DNA of 64,000 nucleotides from Euclidia mi (lineage: Eukaryota; Arthropoda; Insecta; Lepidoptera; Erebidae): NCBI GenBank assembly GCA_944739405.2, contig OX123193.2, positions 19,519,516 through 19,583,515 of the forward strand, given 5' to 3'. Shown piece by piece: positions 32,770 through 43,439 of the stretch; the stretch's first letter is position 1; every line of letters begins with the position of its first letter. Made by a program: the position numbers and the translations under genes. The notes below the pieces were generated by a model that was given only the letters and a program-made list of their open reading frames with translations, had not been told where the DNA came from and ran no database searches.

Positions 32770-32960
32770 ACAAATCGGCCGCCGCGCCGCCGCGCTGGTT
32801 TGAATGTACGCGTGAGTCGCCGGCGCCGTGTACGCACGCACTTTTCACGCACACAATCTCACGAGCGCGGCAAGCTCGGTGCGGATTCAGTACGGGATGC
32901 GCCGCGCGTCTGACCGCGCGCATTAATGTAGGTACTACACTGCTCGCCCGCTCGAATTGT
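32770..32960. other. GC-rich stretch beside the Penelope-like element
   Basis: Runs such as CGGCCGCCGCGCCGCCGCGC and GATGCGCCGCGCGTCTGACC stand out in an AT-rich region. No open frame of note. It may be a promoter-like or untranslated part of a mobile element; the origin is not known. Confidence 0.35.
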
Positions 32961-32973
32961 TTATGTACATTCA

Positions 32974-33132
32974 TTATACAAGGTTATATAGCGTGTCTTA
33001 CTCGCGATAAATCTTATATTTAAGGCATAATTACCTCGGTTTTTTGCCAACGTTTCGGCTGACTTGCTTCAGCCGTGGTCGCGGTGGGACTGGTGAGCTC
33101 AGCGCCGTCCTTGTGTTGTGGGGGTTTTGGCA
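32974..33132 (-). repeat. Penelope LTR-like repeat, left arm
   Basis: Inverted copy of 34077-34240, from TTATACAAGGTTATATAGCG to GGGTTTTGGCAC. It contains CCAACGTTTCGGCTGACTTG, the complement of a hammerhead-like GAAAC core. Confidence 0.75.
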
Positions 33133-34092
33133 CCTACCCTCACTGGATTTTTATTTTTGTTTTTAACCGCACTGTCGGTACCTCGACACACTACACTAAT
33201 GACGTCTACACACTGTTGAGCTGTATCATTACGGCGGTGTTTACACTTATTGATGACTGGATTCCAAGTTGTTGATAATCTAAATCCATCCTCCCGGTTG
33301 AAATTCTTGTGTTTTTTGATTTCAACCGCTTCACGCACTATCCTGGAGTAATAGTGACGTTCAGTGGACAAGACCTGTGGTTGATGTAGTTCTATCCAGT
33401 TGTTTGGTCCAGACTCCAATAAATGTTCAGCTATAGCGGACTTATTTACTTGTCGATTTTTTACAGCTGCGATATGTTCCTTGACCCTTTCCGCAATTGT
33501 TCGCTTGGTCTGTCCGATATAGGAGCTACCACAACTGCAATCGACCTTGTAGACGCCAGGTGTCTGAATAGGAATGACATCCTTTGGGCTGCGCAGATTG
33601 TGTGCTATCTTGGAAAGCGGACTATATACAGTCTTAATGGAGTATTTCTTTAGTACTGTTCCAACTTTGTCCGTTACTCCTTTTAGGTAAGGCATGCAAG
33701 CCGGCACCCTGCTCACCTCAGGTTTACGGTCCCTCCTCTTCAGACAGTGTATCTCATTCTTGTATCCGTTACGTCTAAGTACCTCCTGAACATGAGAGAG
33801 CTCACTGTTTAAGTGTTCAGGGTCACAGAGGTCATACGCCCTGTTCACTAGGGACGTCATAATGGATGCCAAGTGTCGCGGGTGATGATGCGAAAACGCG
33901 TTGTCGCGTGTGTCCCAGGGTACCATTGTCTTTAACTGTCACTTTTACGTCAAGAAAGGACAACGATCTATCTACCTCCATTTGAAATGTAAATCTGATG
34001 TTCGGATGTATGGAGTTTAATCTACGTGCGAATTGTTCTACGTCTTTCTTATTGCCCTTCATTATACAGAATACATGTGCCAAAACCCGCAC
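33099..34092 (-). pseudogene. Penelope-like element: RT end and GIY-YIG endonuclease
   Basis: Frame 34092-33832 reads FARRLNSIHPNIRFTFQ and EVDRSLSFLDVKVTVKDNG, the last part of the Penelope RT. After a shift, frame 33926-33099 has HHHPRHLASIMTSLVNRAYD and, near residues 120-200, a GIY-YIG domain: PGVYKVDCSCGSSYIGQTKR, RVKEH with the conserved Arg, and SAIAEHLLES with the likely catalytic Glu. The GIY-YIG nuclease behind the RT is typical of Penelope elements of animals. It would nick target DNA to prime reverse transcription. The RT core is missing, so the copy is truncated. Confidence 0.88.
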
Positions 34093-34240
34093 AACACAAG
34101 GACCGCGCTGAGCTCACCAGTCCCGCCGCGACTACGGCTGAAGCAAGTCAGCCGAAACGTTGGCAAAAAACCGAGGTATTTATGCCTTAAATATAAGATT
34201 TATCGCGAGTAAGACCCGCTATATAACCTTGTATAATGTA
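34077..34240 (+). repeat. Penelope LTR-like repeat, right arm
   Basis: Pairs with 32974-33132 in inverted orientation. Inside, CGGCTGAAGCAAGTCAGCCG followed by AAACGTTGG (34136-34164) resembles the hammerhead ribozyme core reported in Penelope LTRs, but has a changed base where CUGANGA is expected. Bases 34241-34592 after it are AT-rich, with one GC-rich patch and no recognised feature. Confidence 0.75.
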
Positions 34241-34592
34241 TACTAATCGCGAAAGTTTAAAATCGTTTATGTACATTCAGTTTTGCAATAAATGTTATTA
34301 ATATTATACAATGTGTAAACGAAAGTAAATTAAACTTGTTAATTTTTTTTTGCTGTAAAGGGCATTTAGATAGTTATATAACGCTTAGGTAGTCAGTAGG
34401 TATTTGAAAAAAAAATTATGCAAGCTTAAATTCTGTAGTATTCAGCGCAATCACTTAAAAAAACGGCGAAAAAGCGCGCGCACCGACAAAGCCGGCGCCG
34501 CGGTGTAAACAGGTGACAACCCGTGCGTCATCGCAAGAGTAGGCAATTAACTCGCCGAGCGGCCTTAGCTAACCTACTATTCTGTTTTTACT

Positions 34593-34815
34593 ATGCTATT
34601 AGGCAGTCGTAGAGGGTTTGATGTCGAGTTTTCCGTCGTTTGACTGCCTATTAGGCAGTCGTAGAGGGTTTGATGTCGAGTTTTCCGTCTCTACGCAAAG
34701 ATGGTATTGGCATCGTGTTATCCCTTAGTCGCCTCTTACGATACCCACGGGGAGATAGGGGGTGGTGACACTTGTATTCTATGCCGTCAACCACACGGCA
34801 TTCAACCACACGGCA
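34593..34815 (-). mobile_element. SINE-like repeat, family B subtype 2
   Basis: Inverted counterpart of 32613-32757, with a fuller head (GCCGTGTGGTTGACGGCATA on the minus strand). A stretch of about 50 bp around GGCAGTCGTAGAGGGTTTGA is present twice in tandem. Confidence 0.65.
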
Positions 34816-34920
34816 AGTATTTTTAAAATGTTATATCACATAAAAGTAAAATTACCATTGTAATTATATGATATTTGGCTTGACAGTAAATTAAAATCAG
34901 AATATATTTTTCTATCAAAA

Positions 34921-35190
34921 TTACAGCAGTTTGGATCGAGATTGGGTTTGTAGAGCGACTTCTAACTCCGCGCTTGTGCTTGCTTGTATTTTAGATTTTC
35001 GAGGAGGAAAATCCAGATTGTTCGGAGCAATATATGGAAGATCATCTTCAAGCTGGCACCAAGGATCAGTCACACTGTCGTCTGAATCGAAATCCTGAAC
35101 GTAATCTTCAGTTTCACTGCCCGATTCTTCGTTTTCCAAATATTTTTTATCTGGTTCTCATCGAGATTCGTCTATGAAACAAAATAACTA
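34921..35190 (-). pseudogene. Acidic N-terminal relic, piggyBac-transposase-like
   Basis: The minus frame reads EESGSETEDYVQDFDSDDSV and TDP, then PRKSKIQASTS. An acidic, Ser/Asp-rich start with DSDDSVTDP is common at the N-terminus of piggyBac transposases of insects. A stop lies 12 codons upstream of the segment and another ends it at 34921-34923, with no DDD catalytic core near. The identification is weak. Confidence 0.3.
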
Positions 35191-35274
35191 ATTCTCAGCT
35201 TTATCAAACAAATAAATAAAGAGATAATTGCAAAAAACTAAGGAACGGGATTGGTAAAAAACTTACCTTTAATA

Positions 35275-35467
35275 CTAATGATCGCCTCCCAGGCGACTGT
35301 GAGGTCAATAACTCAATACCTACATATTCCCCGCTGAACCCGTGACCACACTTCACTGCGTCACGGGGGTGCACTGTATTGGCGCAAACGCACCCCGCAA
35401 TACATAGACGTAATTTAAAAATATTCTTTAAATATTAACCGAACGCGGCCTCTCAGGCGATGATTAG
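35275..35467. mobile_element. 193 bp MITE-like element
   Basis: CTAATGATCGCCT (35275-35287) and AGGCGATGATTAG (35455-35467) form a 13 bp inverted repeat with one mismatch. A single similar end is at 32075. No coding content. Confidence 0.45.
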
Positions 35468-35625
35468 TGTTCTAGGGTTAAGAAAGATCACAAATAGTGG
35501 TAAACATTGTAAACTTTATTTTAAACAATTTTATTAGCATTTGCATATTGTGTGAACTGAGGGCCCACCAACAAAAATGTAAAGTTTACAATATTTACTA
35601 CAATTTGTGATCTTTCTTTAGTTTT

Positions 35626-37705
35626 AAAATTTTCCTTGTAATTTTTACTTAAGATTGGCTTACCAATATTTAATGTTCATGTTATAATCTATTAATTATG
35701 AGATAAATGTATGTGGTCACTCAGGGACCACAGAAAGACGTTTGTATTTTTTTATTATCTATACACATTAGGTTTTTTAATATTGTGTAGATTTTTATTC
35801 ATGTTTTACTAAACGTCTATAACCAAAATTTGTTGGTGAACTCATTATATATCTAGATTTGAGTGCTTATGTGTGTGAACTGAGGGACCAACTTAAGGCG
35901 CCGTGTACAGCTACTGAGTTCAGCTGTTGCTGTCACTGTCGGATTGTATACATAAGAAAGAGAAGCGCAACGACGACGGGACGTTCAGAACGAGTTATTT
36001 ATCATTAAATACATTAATCCTTACAAATATCTTATTCCAATCGATAAATAAAAACAACAGTTCCCTTTATTATTATATATTACATCACTGTTATTAATAT
36101 TATCAAGATTTGTTTATAAATAATACAGTTTCAATTGCTACAATTTCAATTTAAATGGTTATTTTATGTTTTTTTATCGAGAAAAGTTACCGAAAACGTG
36201 TTTTGAACACAATGGTCCCCCCATAAATATGTACTATCGACAGCAGCGACGGTTTACCACTCCTAAGGTTAAAATCGCATAGCACACGCCAACATTTGGT
36301 AGGCCACCCGTGACACGCCCCTTTGTTTTGTTTGAGTTTTTTTACACTTTACGTTTGTTTACTGATTCTAGGGCGATACAAACTCAACTGTGACCAGTTT
36401 GTACCGCCTTAGTTTTACACTAGAGAGACCAAAACGAATTTAACCAAATAATAAGTCTATACAACACCGTACCCATACTTTCATGACAAAGAAAGACCGA
36501 AGCCGACAAAAGAACGCCGGGATTGATTATTTATACTTAGTAAAAACATTCTCAAATAGGAATCAGCAATTTAACATCGGTTATGTTCTGAAGTTGCTAT
36601 GATCAAACGAATCAAAACGACTAGAAGGTTTTAAATATATTTTATGACTTACCTATTTATTTAGAGAACAATGATAATATTTGAATAGGCCGTAGGTCGG
36701 CTACATAATCTTTTATCTGAATGAGTTCAGTGCTTAAAAATATACCAACATGTGTGCAGTCCATTGTATAAAAAAGAGATGCGTCTTGTTAACAAATGTT
36801 TGTTTTATGTTTTCCGAAAAGGATATAGAACCACTAATGTTTATTTTAGTAATAAACAATTACATTTGTAGTTTTAGTTAAATGACACAGTTTCAAAATA
36901 ATAAACAATAACATTGTAATATTTATCGTTGTATAATTTACTGTTAGGTAAATGAATAAAGCTACCTTGAAATAAATAAATAAAACAACAATATAGTTAT
37001 TATCTCAGTAAAATTGTAATTTAAAAGTTACCTACTAATACTAAAGTACTACATAAATTAATAACTAGGTAGCTACGTTACATCTTTCTAAGCAAAAAAA
37101 GACAAATTAAACCTACCTACTTCAATGATTAAGTTTAGCAATGCTTAAACTAAATGACCTAACTAATTAATGACCGCTCAAGAGTATTCAAGTTCTTGTG
37201 GGCTCATGGTTGGAAGTTAGGTAAAAAAATTGTGTTTAAAAAGATTGTTTCCTTGCAAGTGCTAGATAACAATTTTCCAAATATGATACCATCTGGCAAA
37301 AGTAAGAAAAGTCATAAAAACAAACGGTTAGTACACGTTTTTGTTCGAAGATTCCTCTTTGATTGGTTAACAATACTAAGGGCGGAGTCACTTAAAGTCC
37401 ACATGTCCAAGCGAAAATTTTCTAAAATGGTCAACCGTGGCTGCTGTCGATAGTACAAGATTAACATATATTTTTTTAGCTGCTCTAAAATGTATACATT
37501 TGGCTAAAAAACTGTTTTGTGAAGCCTATTTTGACTAAGTACAGCGCCTTAAGACGATATAGCTTTTGAATTATGTCTTTACAAACTCTTATATTCGTTT
37601 TACAAATATTTCCACAACGTTTACTAAGCACTATTGTTAATGAAACTGCAAAAATCCATACAAAAATAAAAGTGGGCTCTCAGTACACACATACACTTAC
37701 CGCCG
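35626..37705 (+). repeat. Repeat G, copy interrupted by a TTAA element
   Basis: 35626-35892 and 37553-37705 together match the uninterrupted copy at 31607-32032 in inverse orientation. The break point is the TTAA of GACC-AC-TTAA-GACGAT. Confidence 0.75.
35897..37548. mobile_element. 1652 bp TTAA-flanked element
   Basis: Bordered by TTAA at 35893-35896 and 37549-37552. The ends GGCGCCGTGTAC and GTACAGCGCC form a short imperfect inverted repeat that begins GGCG, like the element at 13304. The uninterrupted repeat G copy shows the empty site with a single TTAA, so the borders are secure. No transposase frame: the longest frame (37196-37453) has no recognised domain. It is a non-autonomous TTAA-type (piggyBac-like) element. 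Confidence 0.78.
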
Positions 37706-38035
37706 CTCATGTACACTACATTAGAGGAGTCACAAATGCGTTGGCGTTCGCTAGATATGAATAATAGTGAGAGAACCGGGGCGAAGGAGAAAGGAAAAGA
37801 GGAATAGGGCCTTTTTGGGCTTCAATCACTCCGCGATTATGTAAAATTTTATGTTAGTCTAATAATTTATGCAGTAGATGTCGGAAAATACGTATGTATT
37901 CTTATATTTCAACGTACATTAAAATACATATATCATATTTGAAGCAGTACTGTACTAAATAGGAAGAAATAATATAACATTATTTATCATATAATATAAT
38001 ATTATTTTTGGGATATTAGTTTCTATTTGTTTACA

Positions 38036-38229
38036 ATTTTATTTTTATTCAAACATATTATTAGTCTTAAACAATATATGCTGTGGGTCTTTTTCACAAA
38101 TGAAATATGATTTGAATTCTTCATTCACCTTATCTAATGTGAGATTACTATAATATATTATGCTGTACTTTTGATTAGTGTCTACTGTGTTTGTTGCCCA
38201 CCTGCTATATATCGTGGCAACAGGATCAC
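38036..38229 (-). CDS. C-type lectin gene, last exon
   Basis: After the acceptor TTCTTTCAG the minus strand codes GDPVATIYSRWATNTVD (first Gly completed from the exon before), then YYSNLTLDKVNEEFKSYFIC and EKDPQHILFKTNNMFE to a stop at 38045-38047. AATAAAAATAAAA follows at once as poly(A) signal. This is the end of a C-type lectin-like domain with its last Cys (YFICEK). The phase 1 entry agrees with the donor at 51031, and the joined reading VWTSILG-DPVATIYSRW is typical of moth immulectins, secreted pattern-recognition proteins of the haemolymph. The WND calcium motif is not seen, so sugar binding may be altered. Confidence 0.85.
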
Positions 38230-38725
38230 CTGAAAGAATAAAAACAAGTTACTGCAGCAAGAAAATAGTTCTTCAAAAATTCATCCTTACCATACAACAG
38301 GGTTGAAATAAAATAAATAATATAAATAAAAATGGAGATGCAATATCTATACTATGATATGTTAGATTAAGACATCAATAGCAAACCATGATTATCTCCG
38401 TTTTATGGAGATAATTAAATTAAAAGTATTGATAGCACTGTTGAATGTATAAAAGAGTTGTAATACCTATTATGGATTTGCATTTTAACAAAATTCCGAA
38501 AAATTTGGGGAAAAATCTCAATTTCAAAGTGACCCTCTCGCCTCTCCTTCTATCTCCCCTCTAAATCATTATTATTTAGGTATGTGTAAACTACTCTTAA
38601 AAGAGACATGAATAATAAAACATTTTATTAAAAATTATAACGGCTAATTAGACTCTTATAGACAATTAAATTATACTTCTACTTGTCAGCGATAAAATCA
38701 GTATCGTGCTTGAGTCTGTGCGGCA
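38230..38725 (-). other. Lectin intron, part next to the last exon
   Basis: AT-rich non-coding sequence between the last lectin exon and the gypsy 5' LTR. No repeat recognised. Confidence 0.6.
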
Positions 38726-38868
38726 TGTTGTGTATTACGGCACATTAGTATTGTATTTATCTTACGAATAAACGGACGTGTTCTACGAATTGATCTATCG
38801 TTTCATTACAGTACTCACCGACTATATATAGACTGCTATACATACCTACTTAGACACATATAAGCACA
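38726..38868 (+). repeat. Ty3/gypsy 5' LTR
   Basis: About 143 bp, starts TGTTGTGTATTACGGCACAT and ends AAGCACA, matched at 50099-50240. Around a dozen differences by eye, so it is older than the BEL/Pao pair. After it comes TGGTGACCCCGAAC, a likely primer binding site. The element start may lie up to 15 bp upstream, since TCTGTGCGGC is also shared. No target duplication was found. Confidence 0.85.
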
Positions 38869-39826
38869 GTGGTGACCCCGAACTAGGACACTGACACCTC
38901 TCGGTATTAAGGCGCGTACTCGTACAGTGACAAAAGTTTCTACGACATGACTTCAGCCCAGCAGCTACCATCAGTTTTGGCTTCGGGAGACGGAGAAGTT
39001 GCTGTGATTTCGGTATCGTCAAGGATACCTGAATTTTGACGTGACCAGCCGCGTTTGTGGTATGTCCAGTGTGAAGCTGTGCTTGCACCACAGAAACTCA
39101 GCGATGAAGCGAGATACAATTTAGTCGTCAACAAATTAGAAAAAAATGCAACAGGTCAGCAACATCCTGCTGAAACCACCTGAAGCGAAGAAATTTGACG
39201 CCTTGAAGGAACGCTTGCTGAAGATTTACGAGGAGTCAGAAATGCGTCAGTTCCAGAAACTGCTTAGCGAGATGGAGTTGGGAGACCAAAAGCCTTCTCA
39301 GCTCCAGCGCCGAATGCGGGACCTGGCTCGCGACAAAATGCTCGATGAGACACTTAGGATAATGTGGCAGGGCCATCTGCCGTCGACAGTACGCGGAGTG
39401 TTAGCAGTCAGCGAGGTGAAAGACTTAGAACATCTGTCGGCTATTGCAGATAAAGTCATGGAGACGACACAACCATTGCAAGTGCCATCCGTTCCTAGCA
39501 GTAGTTCCAGCACTGACCATAGCTTTATTTTGGCGGAGACAGCTAAACTGAGCTTAAAAATAAGAGAGATGGAGCAAAACCGAAATTTCAATCGTTTTCG
39601 GCCGCGATCACGGTCATCATCGCGAAATCGTAGCATGACTCGGCGCACACCGAATTGCCCAGATTGGCTTTGTGTTTATCACTATAGATATCACCATAGA
39701 GCGAAAAAGTGTATAGAACCGTGTGCGTGGAAAAACCGGCAAACCAGTAAAACTAACGAAGGTGTATTCGCAGGCGGGGATATGCACCATCACTTCTATG
39801 CACCGCCTATGTATAACAGACAATAA
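38869..39826 (+). pseudogene. Gypsy gag
   Basis: Leader with the primer site, then a gag frame; the open part is 39146-39826, but homologous sequence (LPKPKLMVAAG-like on the other strand is a shadow) starts near 38946 in another frame. Recognisable are LLKPPEAKKFDALKERLL, SELELG-type text EMELGDQKPSQLQRRMRDLA, WQGHLPSTVRGVLAVSEV, LSAIADKVMETTQP, an Arg-rich stretch and DWLCVYHYRYHHRAKKC, the gypsy gag end before the protease. The protease start FLVDTGANISVLLV follows at 39838 in another frame. Confidence 0.82.
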
Positions 39827-39837
39827 TAGTGGACTTA

Positions 39838-39893
39838 GATTTTTAGTGGACACGGGCGCAAATATTTCTGTGTTACTCGTGAACAAGGATAGG
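39838..39893 (+). pseudogene. Gypsy protease, first part
   Basis: LRFLVDTGANISVLLVNKD carries the aspartic protease DTG site. It is cut by LINE and SINE insertions and resumes at about 40712 (DYKLYAVNGTEIRTYGVKTL). Confidence 0.75.
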
Positions 39894-39897
39894 ATAT

Positions 39898-40490
39898 ATT
39901 TATTTATTTTTATTTATTTAACTTTATATACACAGCGTATACAGGCGGACTTAATGCCATGGGCATTATCTCCCAGTCTACCTTAGAGTGGTGGAGAGAG
40001 AAAATAAGTAGGTGTAATATAATGAAAATGAATTTGAAATAACACAAATATTGTAGATCTAAAGATACATACATTAAAAATATATATATACACATAAGTT
40101 ACAAATAAACATACATAATATAGATGTATTATAAAACTACATACATACATACACACATGAATATATAAATACATATATAAATATATACACGTACATAAGG
40201 TATATATATACATATTAAACACATATGAAATTTAAACGACTTAGGACACAATCGCCGACTCAGCCAATAAAAGTTTCTTCGCCTTGAACTTGAAAGTAAT
40301 TTTAGTCTTAGCCATCCTGATTTCAAGAGAGAGGGCATTCCTGAGAAGGATAGATTGGACAGTAAAAGAGAAATGAAGAAAGTTAGAGTTATGACAGGGT
40401 ACAGTGAGTAGAAGATTATTGGATGAACGGAGGTTTCGTTTATGGTTACAGCATAAGTATTGAAAACAGATGATAAGTGTAACGATTATT
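39898..40490 (-). mobile_element. LINE 3' end fragment in the gypsy protease
   Basis: Minus strand: FLHFSFTVQSILLRNALSLE and IRMAKTKITFKFKAKK, a LINE C-terminus, then a 3' UTR with GGTAGACTGGGAGATAATGC and CATTAAGTCCGCC, then a tail of AAATA repeats near 39898-39930. This 3' UTR is a common one in moth genomes. It is truncated at its 5' end. Confidence 0.7.
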
Positions 40491-40497
40491 ATTATTA

Positions 40498-40705
40498 GTC
40501 GACTGCACGGTTGGCGTAGTGTTTTAAGCGGTCGCCTCGCCGCTTGGTACTGCTCCGCGTGTCGTGGGTTCGATTCCCACACGCGACAACACTTTGCTTA
40601 ATCTACAAATCGTTGTCTCGAGTCTGGGTGTTCATTGTGTCCGTTGGTTGTATGTTTGTGAAGTCCCCCGCGACACAGGAATTTCTTCCTAGTGCGGGAG
40701 TTGTC
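40498..40705 (+). mobile_element. tRNA-like SINE, family C
   Basis: GCACGGTTGGCGTAGTG (A-box region) and GTGGGTTCGATTCCCACACG (B box) form a tRNA-like head; the body has GTCTGGGTGTTCATTGTGTC and ends with AGTGCGGGAGTTG and a T run. A real tRNA gene is excluded by the extra bases between the boxes and by the body. Confidence 0.72.
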
Positions 40706-40711
40706 TTTTTT

Positions 40712-41044
40712 TTTAAAGATTATAAACTGTACGCGGTGAATGGTACTGAAATTCGGACTTATGGTGTTAAAACTTTGAGTTTAGACTTTCGACTACGGCG
40801 AACCTTGCGTAGACATTTGTTATAGCAGAGGTCAAGCAACCTATACTCGGTGCTGATTTTCTGTCCCATTTTACTTTATTAGTAGATTTAAAAAATAAAA
40901 AACTTATAGATTCTGTGAACAGTCTACAAAGTATCGCATCTGTGGTTTTGCAAGACGATCCTACAATGAGTACTATCAATTACAAAAGTGATTATAGAGA
41001 TATATTGGCAGAATTTCTGGATATTACAAACCTATGAATTTTAA
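40712..41044 (+). pseudogene. Gypsy protease end and linker
   Basis: Frames give LYAVNGTEIRTYGVKTLSLD, then after a shift FVIAEVKQPILGADFLSHF with LLVDLKNKKLIDSVNSLQ. This is the second half of the gypsy protease and the linker to RT. It is interrupted at 41044 by a LINE fragment. Confidence 0.7.
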
Positions 41045-41691
41045 CAAGAGTCAAAATCCATAGGTTTACAAGAGATGGTAAGAATGTAGAAGATATTGAA
41101 AGGAGAGTTAATGCAGGTAATAGAGTGAATGGAGCTCTGAAGGCGTTTATGAATAGCCAAAACGTGTCCAAAAAGGCACGTTTGGCTGTGCATAGAGGGT
41201 TGTAAGTACCTGCTCTTATGTATGGTAGTGATAGTTGGGTATGGCAGAAGAGTCATGAAAGTAGAAAAAATGCTGTAGAAATGAGAGCACTGAGAAGTAT
41301 GTGTGGTGTGTCTTTGACCGACAGAGTAAAGAATTGTGTGATAAGAGAGTGTTGTGGGATAAAAGAAGATAGAGTGACAAGCATCGAGAAAGGTATGCTA
41401 AGATGGTTTGGACACGTGGAGAGGATGGATGACGAAAGACTGACCAAGCAGATGTATAAGGCAAGTGTGGAAGGGACAGGACGAAGGGGAAGACCTAGGC
41501 GGACGTTTTCTGACCAGATTGGAGATATCCTAAAAACAGGACAGTTGAGAAGTACCCTAAACAGAAGAGCATGCATGAGGAATCTGATGGGAGTGAATGA
41601 AGCAAGAGAGATATGTCAGGATCGTTGCAAATGGCGTTCCGTAGTCTCTGCCTACCCCTCCGGGAAACAGGCGTGAGCCTATGTATGTATG
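41045..41691 (+). mobile_element. 5'-truncated LINE with the family A tail
   Basis: Flanked by TATGAATTTTAA on both sides (41033-41044, 41692-41703). The frame reads LMYGSDSWVWQKSHES-like text, EMRALRSMCGVSLTDRV, EKGMLRWFGHVERMDDERLT and GRRGRPRRTFSDQIGDIL, the post-RT part of the LINE that is nearly complete at 56.2-59.8 kb. The 3' end reads CTCTGCCTACCCCTCCGGGA, AACAGGCGTGAGCC and TATG repeats, which is the tail of the family A SINEs. Confidence 0.88.
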
Positions 41692-42855
41692 TATGAATTT
41701 TAAAGATGCACCCTGTCATTCGACAGTACATTATATCGAGGCGACCGGTCCAGCGGTATACGTTCGTCCGCGACCGTTACCACTTGACAAGTACCACAAG
41801 GTCAAGGCTGAATTCCAAGTCCACTGCATGTTGTGGTAAAGAAAAACGGCGAGCTTAGACCTTGTGGCGATTACAGACAACTCAATGCGATAACGAAACC
41901 TGATCGCTACCCGATACTTCGTATACAAGACAGTACTTATTTGTTACACGGTAAAACTATTTTCTCCAAGATTGATATACAGAGGGCTTACCACAATATT
42001 CCTATTTATGAGAAGGACATACCCAAAACAGCGTTAACCTGTCTTGGATTATTTGAATTTTTGAGACTGGGATTCGGTTTTAAGAACGCTGCCGCCACAT
42101 TTCAGCGATTTCTTAATGATGAAGTATTACGCAAAGTATTACGTAGATAATATCTTTACGTATATCGATGACGTAATAATTGCCTCGTCATCGGAGTCGC
42201 AGCATGGAGTACATGAACGAGAAGTGCTAAGTCGCCTGAATAGATATGGCATTACGATCAATATGGCCAAATGTGAATTCGGCATATCTGAGCTGAATTT
42301 TCTTGGATTTCGTGTATCCAAAGATGGCTTAAGACCTTTAGACGAGCAAGTCAAGCTCATATCTGAGTTTAAGAGACCAAATACAGTGGATGAGTTACGT
42401 TGGTTTCTCGGGATGGTGAACTTCTACAGGCGTCATCTACCGAAAGCAGCCAATATTCATGAAAAGTTAAATCTATTTTTGCACAATGCCAAAAAACGCG
42501 ATAAAAGTCTGATTCCGTGGACCGATGAAACACTGGAGGCGTTTGAGCAATGTAAACAAAGCCTTAAAAGTGCAATTACGTTGACATTTCCATCGCCAAA
42601 AGCACCGTTAGCCCTCATGACAGACTGCTCAAATAACTGCGCTGGCGCCGTACTGCAGCAAAAAGCAGGAGACTCTTGGAAGCCCTTAGGATTTTTCTCG
42701 ACCAAATTAAGTGAGACACAGCAGCGATATTCTACCTTTGACAGGGAATTATTGGCAGTATATCTGGCAATTAAGCATTTTAAACCGCTCATTGAAGGTC
42801 GAATATTTACAGTGTACACGGATAATAAGCCGATTGTGTACTCTTTGCAGAAGAA
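41692..42855 (+). pseudogene. Gypsy reverse transcriptase and RNase H
   Basis: After the LINE the element resumes with the linker PCHSTVHYIEATGPAVYVRP. RT follows in frame 41833-42150 (VVKKNGELRPCGDYRQLN, FSKIDIQRAYHNIPI, FGFKNAAATFQRF) and, after a shift, in 42116-42922 (IDDVIIASSS with the catalytic Asp pair, LNFLGFRVSKDGLRP, LRWFLGMVNFYRRHLP). RNase H starts with LALMTDCSNNCAGAVLQQ and FDRELLAVYLAIKHF and TVYTDNKPIVYSL. It is then cut by a Helitron-like element. Polymerase residues look intact; the frame is shifted. Confidence 0.88.
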
Positions 42856-43439
42856 TACAATAGGTAATAAAAATAACTACGTTAAAAACAACCAACTTCA
42901 AAAACGAAAAAGTGAAAAATAATAAAGATTTAATATTAATTAAATACTACCTATTATTTATATGTGCTATTTACTAATAGGTTTGGAGTCGGTGCCAAGC
43001 CTTAAACAAATAATAATATTTTAATCACTTAAATGAATACGAGCAAATTAATACAATGAAATGACTACTATAAAGATACAGATGCATAAATAAACCTAAT
43101 AAAGAGCAATTTTTAATAAATAAGCAAAAATTCAGTTAATACGAAGAATAATGAAAAAATATATACGAAAATTTATTGAACAGAATGTGAATTCATGTGA
43201 ATTATGAAATGATTTCTTTAATTTAAAGGCTTTTGAAATTTGATTTGGCGCCGCCGCCATCAAACCAAAATTCAAAGCACATATAAATAATAGATAGTAT
43301 TTAATTAATATTAAATCTTTATTATTTTAAACTTTTTCGTTTTTAAAGTAGGTTGTTTTTAACGTAGTTATTATTATTTAATACTTTTTAGTGTACCCAT
43401 TGTTGTATTGTCAACTAGTTATAGGTAGACCTACAAACG

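Noticed and set aside
37196..37453. 85-codon frame inside the 1652 bp TTAA element
   Set aside because: Basic composition, no transposase motif; likely chance.
40500..40590. tRNA gene
   Set aside because: A and B boxes are present, but the cloverleaf does not close and a SINE body follows.
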